NCBI GenBank assembly: GCA_040391785.1
Contig: JBEBXH010000011.1
Location: 1 to 64,000, forward strand
Length of the DNA: 64,000 nucleotides
Source of the DNA: UBA5239 sp040391785
Lineage (GTDB): Bacteria > Verrucomicrobiota > Lentisphaeria > Victivallales > Victivallaceae
Direction of reading: 5' to 3'
Both the position numbers and the translations under genes were made by a program. Positions 37,288 through 46,255 of the stretch are shown here, piece by piece (the stretch's first letter is position 1; every line of letters starts with the position of its first letter). The notes below the pieces were generated by a model. That model was not told where the DNA came from and made no database searches. It saw only the letters and a program-made list of their open reading frames with translations.

Positions 37288-37960
37288 AATAAGCCTTGGC
37301 TCCGTGTTTGCGGTTATAGTGTTTGTCGATCAGTGAATTTTTCAGACGCTTGACGTCCGGGTTGAGCTGCTCGGTGATGAACGCCATCCGGCAGAGTTCT
37401 TCGAGCACCTTGGCGTTGTAAACGGCCTTGGCCGCGTCCTTGCCCCAGGTGAAGGGGCCATGACCCGCCACCAGCACCATTTCGATCTCTGTTGCGTTCA
37501 GTTTGAGGTGGGTGATCTGGTTGCCGGTCTCGGTTTCGTAGTCATTTTTGATGCATTTATCGGGCATGAATTCCGTGCACGGAATGTCCGCCGCCAGATG
37601 GTCCGCGTGGGTGGTCCCATAGATCGGCACGGCGCGCGCCGCCTGCGCCCACGCCACCGCGAAGGTCGAATGTGTGTGGCAAATGCCGCCGATTTCAGGG
37701 TATGCGCGGTACAGCACCAGATGCGTATTGGTATCGCTGGACGGGCGCAGTTTGCCGTCGACGATCTCGCCGGTTTCGAGGCTGACGATCACCATGTCGT
37801 CCGCCTTCATCGACGCGTAATCCACGCCCGAGGGTTTGATCGCAAACACACCTTTTTCGCGATCCACCGCGCTGACATTGCCGAACGTGTAAATCACCAG
37901 ATCCAGCTTCGGCAGTTCCATATTGGCCCGGTAACAAATCTCTTTGAGCTTTTTATACAT
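37274..37960 (-). CDS. araD: L-ribulose-5-phosphate 4-epimerase
   Basis: 228 residues, a class II aldolase-fold epimerase that turns L-ribulose 5-phosphate into D-xylulose 5-phosphate. Conserved parts are YTFGNVSAVDREKG, VDYASM, SSDTNTHLVLYRAYPEIGGICHTHS (zinc His pair) and VAGHGPFTWGKDA. It overlaps araB by eight bases and araA by 14, so the three genes are translated together. Confidence 0.97.
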   Translation of the reverse strand: MYKKLKEICYRANMELPKLDLVIYTFGNVSAVDREKGVFAIKPSGVDYASMKADDMVIVSLETGEIVDGKLRPSSDTNTHLVLYRAYPEIGGICHTHSTFAVAWAQAARAVPIYGTTHADHLAADIPCTEFMPDKCIKNDYETETGNQITHLKLNATEIEMVLVAGHGPFTWGKDAAKAVYNAKVLEELCRMAFITEQLNPDVKRLKNSLIDKHYNRKHGAKAYYGQN

Positions 37961-39518
37961 GCTTCATCGTCTCCGTTTCGACCGCCTGGCCAAGCTCGAT
38001 ATAACGCGCATACAGCTGGTCGTACAGCTTCGCTTTTTCGGCGTCCGGCTGGTAAATGTGATCGTATTCCGAGCTCATGTTTTTGACCGCCGTTGCAAAA
38101 TCCGGATGCACGCCCGCCGCTACCGCCGCGAAAATCGCCGCGCCCAGCGCACAGGCCTGATCGCTCGCCGCGACCTTGATCGGCAAGTTGAAAACGTCCG
38201 CGCAAATCTGCATTACAAACGGCGATTTCTTGCTGATGCCGCCGATCGCGCCAACCGATTTCACCGGCACACCCTCGCGCCGGTAACGCTCGATAATCGC
38301 CCGCGCGCCAAACGCCGTGCTCTCCACCAGCGCCCGGTAAACCATCGGCGCGGTCGTGCCCAGATTGAGGCCGAAAATCGCCCCCGCGAGGTTCTGATTA
38401 GCATCCGGCGTACGTCGTCCATTCATCCAGTCGAGCGCGATCACGCCCGGCTCGGTCAGGGCCGCATCTCTTTCCAGTTGCGGCAACGAAACGTCGCCGC
38501 CGTAGCTCATAAAACGCTTGAACCACGCGTAAACGTCGCCAAACGCCGACTGTCCGGCCTCGAGTCCGATCATGCCCGGCACCACTGAACCATCAACCTG
38601 TCCGCAAATGCCTTTGACGCAATGATTCAGCTCAGGCGTCACGATGATATCGCAAGTCGAAGTACCGATCACCTTGATCAGTTCATACGGCTCGATTCCC
38701 GCGCCCACTGCCCCGAAATGACAGTCGAACGCGCTGCCGCCGATCACCACATCCGTCGACAAACCGAGCTTCGCCGCCCACTTCGCCGAGAGCTTGCCGA
38801 CCGGCACTTCCGCCGTCTGCGTTTCGGTAAACAAACGCTCGCGGATACCATCCAGCAGCGGATCGATCCTGCTCAAAAATTCCTGCGGCGGCAACCCGCC
38901 CCAGCTCGCGTGCCACATCGCCTTGTGTCCGGCGGCGCAACGGCTCCGCGCCATGGTCAATGGTTCGGTGCGCCCGGCCAGTTCACCGGTGATCCAGTCG
39001 CAATGTTCCACCCAGCTGAACGCCGCCGCGCACACTTTTTCGTCCACTTTCACGGTATGCAAAATCTTCGACCAGAACCACTCGCTCGAATAAATTCCAC
39101 CCTCGTATTTGAGGTATTCGCCGCCAACTTCATTGATGCGCGCCGCCTCGGCAATGGCGGTGTGGTCCTTCCACAAAATAAACATCGCATTCGGGTTCTC
39201 CGCGAACTCCGGCTTCAGCGCCAAAGGCGTACCGTCGCGATCCACCGCGCACGGTGTCGAACCGGTCGTATCGATCGCAATGCCAGCGACATCCGCCGGA
39301 TTCACATGCTTCAGCACGCCCTTGATGACATTCTCCGTGCATTCCAGATAATCCAACGGATGCTGCCGCCACTGGCTCTTCTGCGCATGGCAAAACTGCC
39401 CCGCCTTCCAGCGCGGATACTCGCAAACCTCGCTCGCCAAAGTCTTGCCGTCCGGCGTAACCACCACCGCCCGCACGCTGTCCGATCCGAAATCCAACCC
39501 GATACTCAAATTTCTCAT
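37953..39518 (-). CDS. araB: Ribulokinase
   Basis: 521 residues. It phosphorylates L-ribulose. Start 39518 (MRNLSIGLDFGSDSVRAVVV) is chosen over the ATG at 39539 because AGGAG lies five bases upstream and the FGGY kinase fold starts there. Further family signatures: GIAIDTTGSTPCAVD, TEPLTMARSRC, and the C-terminal GGISKKSPFVMQICADVF. It begins 25 bases after the LacI-family regulator gene, which implies direct control of arabinose catabolism by that regulator. Confidence 0.96.
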   Translation of the reverse strand: MRNLSIGLDFGSDSVRAVVVTPDGKTLASEVCEYPRWKAGQFCHAQKSQWRQHPLDYLECTENVIKGVLKHVNPADVAGIAIDTTGSTPCAVDRDGTPLALKPEFAENPNAMFILWKDHTAIAEAARINEVGGEYLKYEGGIYSSEWFWSKILHTVKVDEKVCAAAFSWVEHCDWITGELAGRTEPLTMARSRCAAGHKAMWHASWGGLPPQEFLSRIDPLLDGIRERLFTETQTAEVPVGKLSAKWAAKLGLSTDVVIGGSAFDCHFGAVGAGIEPYELIKVIGTSTCDIIVTPELNHCVKGICGQVDGSVVPGMIGLEAGQSAFGDVYAWFKRFMSYGGDVSLPQLERDAALTEPGVIALDWMNGRRTPDANQNLAGAIFGLNLGTTAPMVYRALVESTAFGARAIIERYRREGVPVKSVGAIGGISKKSPFVMQICADVFNLPIKVAASDQACALGAAIFAAVAAGVHPDFATAVKNMSSEYDHIYQPDAEKAKLYDQLYARYIELGQAVETETMKHV

Positions 39519-39543
39519 ATGTTCTCCTGATAGATTCATTAAA

Positions 39544-40581
39544 TTATTTACTTCCGCCGATCAAATCCGGTTTGATAAATATCTCGGTGGAATATTCACT
39601 GTTTTCGCCGTTGATCCGGTTCAATAATTGACTGACGGCCATCTCGCCGACCTGTGCAATCTTGATGTCGATGGTTGCCGGGCGCGGGGAAATATAGCGC
39701 AGCAGGACTTCGTCATTGTTGCAGCCGATCATATCCAGTTTTTCAATTTCATATCCGGCCGCCCGCAATTCGTTGTAAACTCCCAGCATGATATCGTCCG
39801 CGCAGAAAAATGCGCCGGAAATACCCTGACGGTCCTTCATGAAAGCGCCGGCCAATTCCTGAAATGCCGCCACGTCTTTTTTCCCCGGTGAGGCGGAAAA
39901 CACAATCGGCTTCAAACCGGCCTCGTGGCTGTATTTAACGAAACGCTCCACCCGCTCTTGAAATGCCCCATGCTCCGGATCGCTGGTAAATACCGCCGCT
40001 TTTTTATGTCCGCGCGACAAAAAGTAGTCCACCGCGATCGTGGAAACGGCCATGTTGTCATAAAAAATATGATCAAACAACCGATTGTCATCTTCGTGCT
40101 CACGGAAGCACCAGATCATTGGGAGTTTTGAGCGCAGGTCGATGAGGCGCTTAAGGATTTCCGGGTTGGAGGGTTTGCCGAAAAGAATCACGCCGTCGCT
40201 GTTGCGCGGGTCGATAACTTCCGGCAACCTTTTCCCGTCGGTGACGTGCGCCAGCTGCATGGTTAAATGACGATCCAGCAAGGCATTCTGAATGCTGCCG
40301 ATCAAAATCGGTAACGCGGGCTTGCGGAGCATTTCCTCCGGGGAAATATTGCCGAGCGCCAGAAACGAGATGGCGCCGGTTCTGATTCCCATCCGGCTCG
40401 CCACCTTCGGTCCGGGACGGACAATGCTGGGCTGGTAATCATATTTCTCCACCGCCGCCTTGATCCTCGCGGCGGCCTTCGGCGATACTTTGTCCGGTTT
40501 ATTGAAATAACGCGAAACCGTACTGATGCTGACATTGGCTTTTTTGGCAATTTCTACAATCGACACTTTTGACTTCCTCAT
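39544..40581 (-). CDS. LacI-family regulator of the arabinose operon
   Basis: 345 residues from the preferred start at 40581 (MRKSKVSIVEIAKK...); the longer reading frame adds 25 hydrophobic residues with no family support. The HTH SIVEIAKKANVSISTVSRYFNKP is identical to that of the paralogue at 28478. It leads the araBDA operon and is divergent from a GH28 gene, so L-arabinose or a derivative is the likely inducer (inference). Two TGAAAA-N12-TTTTCA sites and one shorter variant lie upstream. Confidence 0.9.
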   Translation of the reverse strand: MRKSKVSIVEIAKKANVSISTVSRYFNKPDKVSPKAAARIKAAVEKYDYQPSIVRPGPKVASRMGIRTGAISFLALGNISPEEMLRKPALPILIGSIQNALLDRHLTMQLAHVTDGKRLPEVIDPRNSDGVILFGKPSNPEILKRLIDLRSKLPMIWCFREHEDDNRLFDHIFYDNMAVSTIAVDYFLSRGHKKAAVFTSDPEHGAFQERVERFVKYSHEAGLKPIVFSASPGKKDVAAFQELAGAFMKDRQGISGAFFCADDIMLGVYNELRAAGYEIEKLDMIGCNNDEVLLRYISPRPATIDIKIAQVGEMAVSQLLNRINGENSEYSTEIFIKPDLIGGSK

Positions 40582-40631
40582 GTGTTTATTATATATTGTG
40601 CCACCAAATATGGAAAAAATCAATACCCAAT

Positions 40632-40655
40632 TGAAAAATATTTGACTAATTTTCA
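40632..40655. promoter_or_regulatory. LacI operator candidate, site 3, with adjoining half-spacing variant
   Basis: TGAAAA-N12-TTTTCA next to the regulator's own promoter. It abuts TGAAAA-N5-TTTTCA at 40656-40672. Same pattern and relative position as the site at 29576. Confidence 0.7.
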
Positions 40656-40734
40656 TGAAAATTAATTTTTCACCTGTAATAATACATCATCATCTACCAG
40701 ATAATCAATCGTTTCACAGTTCCAGGCACCATAA

Positions 40735-40758
40735 TGAAAATTAATCTATTATTTTTCA
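40735..40758. promoter_or_regulatory. LacI operator candidate, site 4
   Basis: TGAAAA-N12-TTTTCA, 103 bases from site 3 and eight bases before the -35 box of the GH28 promoter, matching site 2 at 29686. Confidence 0.7.
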
Positions 40759-40766
40759 TAAAGGTA

Positions 40767-40795
40767 TTGATTTTTCACGGATCTGCAGGTATAAT
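40767..40795 (+). promoter_or_regulatory. Promoter of the GH28 gene
   Basis: TTGATT (40767-40772), a 17-base spacer and TATAAT (40790-40795). Confidence 0.7.
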
Positions 40796-40824
40796 TAATT
40801 AAAACAAACAAGAGACGATTGAAA

Positions 40825-42183
40825 ATGATTATTGATGTCAGAACATTCGGGGCCGCCGGGGATGGTGTAAGCTGTGATACCCGGGCTATTCAAAGCGCCA
40901 TCGACGCCTGCCATGCCAATGGCGGCGGGTACGTGAGCCTCAGTAATGGTACGTTCCGTTCCGGAACGCTTTACCTGAAATCAAATGTATATCTGCAGGT
41001 TGAAGCCAGTGCCGTGTTGCTGGCCAGCGGCGATATTTCCGAGTACCCGGATGACACTCATTACAACCGTTATGTCAACGAAAAAGACATGGACCGCTGT
41101 TTCATTTATGCCGAAGACGCCGAGAACATCGGCCTGACCGGATTCGGGGAAATCAACGGCAATGCCGAGGCGTTTCCGAATGCCGGCAACATCTACCGTC
41201 CAATGATGATCCGTTTCCTGCGCTGCCGGAATATCCGCGTCGAAAACCTGCGGCTCTATAACGCCGCCGCCTGGACCAGTGCTTTTCTTGACTCGGTGAA
41301 TATCTGGTGCCTGAATCTCGAGATCAGAAACGATAAGCGGTACAACGGCGACGGGCTCGATTTCGACGGCTGCGCCAATGTGTTTGTCGACAACTGCAAG
41401 ATTCTGGGTACGGACGATAATCTCTGCCTGCAGTCAAGCAGCCGTGATTATCCGGTACGCAATGTGCAAATTTCCAACTGCCTCTTCACCTCCATCTGCG
41501 CCGGAATCCGGATCGGCCTGAAATCGGTCGGCGAAATATCGGACGTGACAATCAGCAATTGCGCGTTTGAAAATATCTGGCGCGAAGGCCTGAAAATCGA
41601 GTGCACCGAGGGCGGAATCATCCGCAATATCGCGGCGTCAAATCTGGTCATGCGAAATGTTTCGCGGCCGTTTTTCATCCTGCTCAACAACCGGTTAAGC
41701 GATATCGGTTCCTCAATCGGCCTGACCGAAATGCCGGAAATCGGCCGGCTCGAAAATATCATCATTTCCAACGTCATCATCTCCGATACCGATGAAATGA
41801 AAAACATCCATTACCGCTTCAAAGACGACATCATGGGCAGCCCTGCCTTTCACGGAATCCGGGTCGACGCCGAGGCCGCGCATAAGATCGACGGCTTGAT
41901 CCTGCGCGACCTGATCTACCATGCCATCGGCACCGTCAAACAAGCCGATATCCCGGCTGAATATCCTCAGGTACTGGACCAGAAAAAACACCCGGGCAGT
42001 GTGACTTCCGAGAATTATTATCCCGATTGGAGCCGGGCCGCCTGCATGGATATCCGCAATGTCGATTCATTGATCCTGGACAATATCTGTCTGAAGTTAA
42101 TCAACCCCGACGAACGTCCCCCCTTCATTATCGACAACTGCGATGTCCTGAAGCAAAATATCTTCATCAAAGCGTCATTTTGA
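40825..42183 (+). CDS. GH28-like polygalacturonase-family protein
   Basis: 452 residues from the ATG at 40825; a TTG at 40819 is possible but unneeded. The N-terminus DVRTFGAAGDGVSCDTRAIQSAI and the beta-helix motifs GDGLDFDGC, GTDDNLCLQS and EGLKIEC mark GH28. The paired catalytic Asp of motif II are present. The family's usual GHG is CAGIRIG here and the RIK motif is LKI, so substrate or mechanism may differ from classic polygalacturonase. No signal peptide, so cytoplasmic action on oligogalacturonides or rhamnogalacturonan fragments is likely. The 3' end overlaps the convergent sulfatase gene by nine bases. Confidence 0.8.
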   Translation: MIIDVRTFGAAGDGVSCDTRAIQSAIDACHANGGGYVSLSNGTFRSGTLYLKSNVYLQVEASAVLLASGDISEYPDDTHYNRYVNEKDMDRCFIYAEDAENIGLTGFGEINGNAEAFPNAGNIYRPMMIRFLRCRNIRVENLRLYNAAAWTSAFLDSVNIWCLNLEIRNDKRYNGDGLDFDGCANVFVDNCKILGTDDNLCLQSSSRDYPVRNVQISNCLFTSICAGIRIGLKSVGEISDVTISNCAFENIWREGLKIECTEGGIIRNIAASNLVMRNVSRPFFILLNNRLSDIGSSIGLTEMPEIGRLENIIISNVIISDTDEMKNIHYRFKDDIMGSPAFHGIRVDAEAAHKIDGLILRDLIYHAIGTVKQADIPAEYPQVLDQKKHPGSVTSENYYPDWSRAACMDIRNVDSLILDNICLKLINPDERPPFIIDNCDVLKQNIFIKASF

Positions 42184-43668
42184 ATAGAACTTCAGCAAAT
42201 TATCCTTGCGCCGGTCAGGATAAAGTTCCCGTCCCTCGGTAACTGAGTCGGAACCGGTATGATTCGCAAATCCGTCTTTATGGCTACGGTATTTCGGGTC
42301 GACAATGACCGGCAGTGAAAAGTATGGATCGTTTGTTCTGGCCGTATGTTCCTTCAACAGATCGCGGTATTTCCGCAGGGTTTCTTTGAACTCCGGCAAG
42401 GGAGCCAGATTGCGCTTTTCGCCGGGGTCGTTTGCCTGGTCGTACAGCTCCTCGCCATTGCCTTCGAGGAAATGGACGTATTTATGAGTTTTGTCGACCA
42501 GCATCCGGCCGGGCGAAATCGTATTGAAATACTCGCTCACCCATTCGGAAACCACATAACCGGCCCCCTGCCCTTTGAGGATGGAACTGCCGGACAGCTC
42601 CGGCGGCGGCTTGATGCCGGCCAGATCGCACAAGGTCGGGAAAATATCCAGATTCGATACGAGCCGGTCACGGTTCACGTCCTTCCGTTCCGGTTTGGCG
42701 GGGTCGTAAATCGCCATCGGAATATTGACGGTGTTTTCATAAAAGGCAATATGCTTAGTTACCAGCCCGAACGCCGCCATGTTCTCTCCATGGTCCGCGG
42801 CAAACACCACAATGGTATTGTCCGCCTTGCCGCTCTCGCGCAGCGCGGTCAGGATTTCGCCGATCTGCTTGTCCACCATGCTGATGTATTGACTGTAGGC
42901 CGCGAGGTAAAAGCGGTAACGCTCCGGCGTCCAGTGAGCGGCTTGCCGTTGCCGCGGATTGGTGCAGCAGATATAACGGACCGGCAGCGGCCGGGTCTGC
43001 CAGTCACCGCAGCGGAAATTATCCGGCAGGGGCGGCAGTTTTTCGAGCGCGGGCAGCGGCAACTTCTCGTTTTCGCCGACAAACTGGCAGATGTTATGCG
43101 GATTATTCAGGTCCGCCACCGCCAGAAACGGCGTTTTATTGTTCTTGCTGTTGCGAAGAAATTCGATCATTTTTTCCGTGGTATCAACATCTTCGAAACT
43201 GTCATAATTGACCGGCAAATCATGCTTGAACGGTTTCTTGACCGGAGGGCTGACCACATTGAAACCGCGCAGGGTTCCAGCGTCATGCATTTTGCCGAAA
43301 TGAACCGTCTGATATCCGGCTTTGGTAAAGACTTCGCCGACGGTCGGAAAGAGCGCAGCGGCTTCCTTCGGCGGCTCCAGATTGGACACGACATTTGTCT
43401 CATGCGGATAGCGTCCGCTCCACATTGCGGCCCGCGCCGGCATGCACAGCGGACAAACCGTGTATGCCCGCGAGAACCTCAGCGAGCGCTCCAGCAGATT
43501 GTCGATATTCGGACTGGCGGCAAAGCCGGGTGTGTACAAGCTGGTCGCCCGCGCGGAAAGCTGGTCGCACATGATAAACAAAATATTGGGCGGGGCTTCC
43601 GCCGCGGCTGCAGTCAGGCCGAGGCCGAGCGCGGTTCCAGCTGCAAATAGTTGTTTTTTCCGGTTCAT
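42175..43668 (-). CDS. Secreted S1-type sulfatase (Cys-type)
   Basis: 497 residues with a signal peptide (MNRKKQLFAAGTALGLGLTAAAA). NILFIMCDQ starts the alkaline-phosphatase-like fold. VCPLCMPARAAMWSGRYPHE holds the C-x-P-x-R formylglycine motif (Cys75, Arg79). FAADHGENMAAFG provides further metal ligands. It should remove sulfate esters from glycans in the periplasm or outside. Cys75 must be oxidised to formylglycine, and a maturase of the right type is encoded in the same operon (46256). It follows the heparinase-like gene by six bases. Confidence 0.93.
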   Translation of the reverse strand: MNRKKQLFAAGTALGLGLTAAAAEAPPNILFIMCDQLSARATSLYTPGFAASPNIDNLLERSLRFSRAYTVCPLCMPARAAMWSGRYPHETNVVSNLEPPKEAAALFPTVGEVFTKAGYQTVHFGKMHDAGTLRGFNVVSPPVKKPFKHDLPVNYDSFEDVDTTEKMIEFLRNSKNNKTPFLAVADLNNPHNICQFVGENEKLPLPALEKLPPLPDNFRCGDWQTRPLPVRYICCTNPRQRQAAHWTPERYRFYLAAYSQYISMVDKQIGEILTALRESGKADNTIVVFAADHGENMAAFGLVTKHIAFYENTVNIPMAIYDPAKPERKDVNRDRLVSNLDIFPTLCDLAGIKPPPELSGSSILKGQGAGYVVSEWVSEYFNTISPGRMLVDKTHKYVHFLEGNGEELYDQANDPGEKRNLAPLPEFKETLRKYRDLLKEHTARTNDPYFSLPVIVDPKYRSHKDGFANHTGSDSVTEGRELYPDRRKDNLLKFYSK

Positions 43669-43674
43669 TCTGAT

Positions 43675-46224
43675 TCACTTCCCTGTAACTGGAACTAATG
43701 TATAATTGCCGGGATCCTGAATGGCGAAGAAACTTCCGTTTTCCGCGCTGACTTCCGCTTTGCTGACGGTTTTGCCGTTTGCTTGGAGCTCCCATGTTCC
43801 CGGCGCCAGATCAAGCAGCAATACCTGAGCCGCCTTTTCTGTCACTGCCCATGAAACCGTTTTGGCAGTCGGCTGCAGCGCATCGCCAAGATTGACCAGT
43901 CGGTCAGCGATTTCGAGCACGATCCGGCCGTCTTTTTCCTGTTGTCTGACCGGGAGCGGCGCGGCGGCGCCATCCTGAATCTGAATCAGGTTCAAGAACG
44001 TTTTGCCTCCGCCGGTAATCACGGTGCGGCTGCCGTTGGCCTCTGGAGCCTTCGGGATACGCGGCTCGAAATAGGTACCATCCACCGTAAACGCGTCCTT
44101 GCCGGTGAGAATCCGCTTCGAAGCGTCCGCCGGAAGCAGGGTCTGCATGGTGAGTTTGCCGGTGCGCCCGTAGGGAGAGACCGCAACTTCAATCGCACCG
44201 TCTTTTTCGACAGGCGTGGCGATCGAGGTCAATTGAAAGAGCGGCTCCACCCGCTCGGCGGATTTTTCAAACCGGTCAAGCACCAGCAGCGCGGCCGGAG
44301 TATCCGGACGGCCAAGGTTCAGAAAAACGAAGCTCCGCGAATAACTTTTCACCCGGTTCGGATAAAGGACTCCGAGGTCGGTTTCCATGAAGGAATAGAG
44401 CGGTTTTACCGCATCGGGCCCCCAGCCGGCGCGCATGGTATCGCCATTGCGGAACTTCATCCCCGTGGTCTGCTCTTTCAAGTCATCGGCAGGCATCCAG
44501 CCGGTGATTTCCTGCGTGCCGGAGTTGGCCGTGAACTGCGGCCCCATCAAATATTTGGTCTGCAGAGGATCGCGGAACAGCATGGCCGAATGCGAAACCG
44601 TGCTTTTCGCAAAATTCCAGTCAAACGGTATGCCGTAGTTTTTGTATTGCCCCAGATCCGCGGCAAGAACGCCCCGGTAATAAATCTGGAACGCGCCCAT
44701 GTCGAGATGCTGGTGGTTGCGGTAATGATAATAGGCGCCGTTCATACTCACCACCACGTCGTCGGACTCTTTGCCGAAGTTCCAGCCGGTCCGCGCGGTC
44801 ATGCCGGGAAGCGGTTTCTTGTAGAACTTCGTCAGCGGCAACTCCGCCCGGCGGTCCTCCGGCTTCAAGTTCGGATCATTGACCAGCAGGAAAAAGACCG
44901 GGTCTTCCGGAAAATCGAGTTTGGGTCTGCTGCGCCGGAATTCTTCTTTCAACTCCGGGTCCGGCCACAATGCGATGCTGCTCAGCAATATCTGACGGTT
45001 GGCATAATAACGTTCCAGCCATATCCAGTTGCCGTCGCCCTCGACAAAGAAACGATGGTCCGGCAGCCTCAGATAATACCAGTTATACGGCACCTCGGCG
45101 GTGATCGCCGGCAGCAGGTCATAGCCGAACGTCCGTTTGAACTGCAATGCCGCAAAAAGATCGTACTGCATACGGTAGCCGCCGTAGCCGTATCCCTGAT
45201 CGTGGCGGCCGCTTTGGTAAAGATAGGTTCTCGACGGTTGGAAAACTTCGAGCATGGTGTACGCCACGTAACGGTAAGGCTCCGGGTCCTCGTTGTAAAC
45301 GGCAATCGCCATCGCCAGCAGATCGCGGCTCACTTGACTTTCGTTGCCGTGCCCGACAACCACAGATTCCCTGAACGGCGGCCAGCCGATCTCCATTTCC
45401 CCGGCCAGATACAACATCTTCTTACGCAGAAAAGTACGTTCGTCCGGCGTCGTCAGGTCATAGCACCAGTCATAGGCCTGCGACACCCGGTAAATAATCT
45501 CCCCGACCTTGCGGCAGATGTCCTGTCCATTGCCAAACGACACCACGCCGAGATAAGTCGTCGCCAGCTCGATGGCCTCGCGCCCAATCTCGCGTTCGCC
45601 AGTCATCAGGTAATAAAACGCCTTCTGCGAGATCGCCAGCGAAACCGCCGGATCATACATCACCTCGCGATCCGGGTCGGGCTCAAATGTAAAGGGCTTG
45701 CGGGCCTCGGCGCTCAATTTCTCCCAGGTCGTCGCATTGACGCCGGTTTTCAGATTGGCGCGGATTTGGCTCAATGCCTCCGGATTGACCAGCACCCGGG
45801 GATGGCTGAGCGGCGGCGTAAACGGCGGCTTGTAATTCACGGCCTCTTTCGGCACTTTCACCGGACGGACAGGGGTAAACTGAAATTCCACGCGATCCGT
45901 TTTTTCACGGTCATAACGAAACTGAAGGCGGCGCGGCTCAGCGGTAAATTCGATGCGGTCAATATTATACACGCCGCCCGTTCGATTCGGGTTCAACAGC
46001 CGGCGGTGCCGCCACGGCCCCTCATCCCAGCGGAACTCCGCCGTATGTTCCACGCCCACCGGCACTTTTGAGTACGTATTGGTTGCGAACCAATAGCTCC
46101 CGGGTGCGGGCGCCTGGACAGTGACCTCTTCCGCTCCCGGAGGCGGCACCACGGTAAACGCTTCCGGCTCCGCGGCATTCACCGCCAGCACCATCAACCA
46201 AACAGCCATCATCAGATTCTTCAT
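43675..46224 (-). CDS. Secreted heparinase II/III-like polysaccharide lyase
   Basis: 849 residues; start 46224 chosen because it yields a signal peptide (MKNLMMAVWLMVLAVNAA) and GAGG lies seven bases upstream, whereas the frame extends 50 further codons without support. N-terminal beta module to about 170, an alpha/alpha toroid (SHPRVLVNPEALSQIRANL; VSQAYDWCYDLT), then a beta-sandwich with YYHYRNHQHLDMGAFQIYYRG, the His-rich signature of heparinase II/III-like enzymes. With the sulfatase and maturase it forms a set suited to a sulfated uronic-acid glycan. Confidence 0.8.
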   Translation of the reverse strand: MKNLMMAVWLMVLAVNAAEPEAFTVVPPPGAEEVTVQAPAPGSYWFATNTYSKVPVGVEHTAEFRWDEGPWRHRRLLNPNRTGGVYNIDRIEFTAEPRRLQFRYDREKTDRVEFQFTPVRPVKVPKEAVNYKPPFTPPLSHPRVLVNPEALSQIRANLKTGVNATTWEKLSAEARKPFTFEPDPDREVMYDPAVSLAISQKAFYYLMTGEREIGREAIELATTYLGVVSFGNGQDICRKVGEIIYRVSQAYDWCYDLTTPDERTFLRKKMLYLAGEMEIGWPPFRESVVVGHGNESQVSRDLLAMAIAVYNEDPEPYRYVAYTMLEVFQPSRTYLYQSGRHDQGYGYGGYRMQYDLFAALQFKRTFGYDLLPAITAEVPYNWYYLRLPDHRFFVEGDGNWIWLERYYANRQILLSSIALWPDPELKEEFRRSRPKLDFPEDPVFFLLVNDPNLKPEDRRAELPLTKFYKKPLPGMTARTGWNFGKESDDVVVSMNGAYYHYRNHQHLDMGAFQIYYRGVLAADLGQYKNYGIPFDWNFAKSTVSHSAMLFRDPLQTKYLMGPQFTANSGTQEITGWMPADDLKEQTTGMKFRNGDTMRAGWGPDAVKPLYSFMETDLGVLYPNRVKSYSRSFVFLNLGRPDTPAALLVLDRFEKSAERVEPLFQLTSIATPVEKDGAIEVAVSPYGRTGKLTMQTLLPADASKRILTGKDAFTVDGTYFEPRIPKAPEANGSRTVITGGGKTFLNLIQIQDGAAAPLPVRQQEKDGRIVLEIADRLVNLGDALQPTAKTVSWAVTEKAAQVLLLDLAPGTWELQANGKTVSKAEVSAENGSFFAIQDPGNYTLVPVTGK

Positions 46225-46255
46225 AATTTTGCCTCGTTTTAATATATGAAACTTA

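Noticed and set aside
43942..46071. 709-residue plus-strand reading frame
   Set aside because: Antisense to the heparinase-like gene, with a His/Arg/Gln-rich shadow composition.
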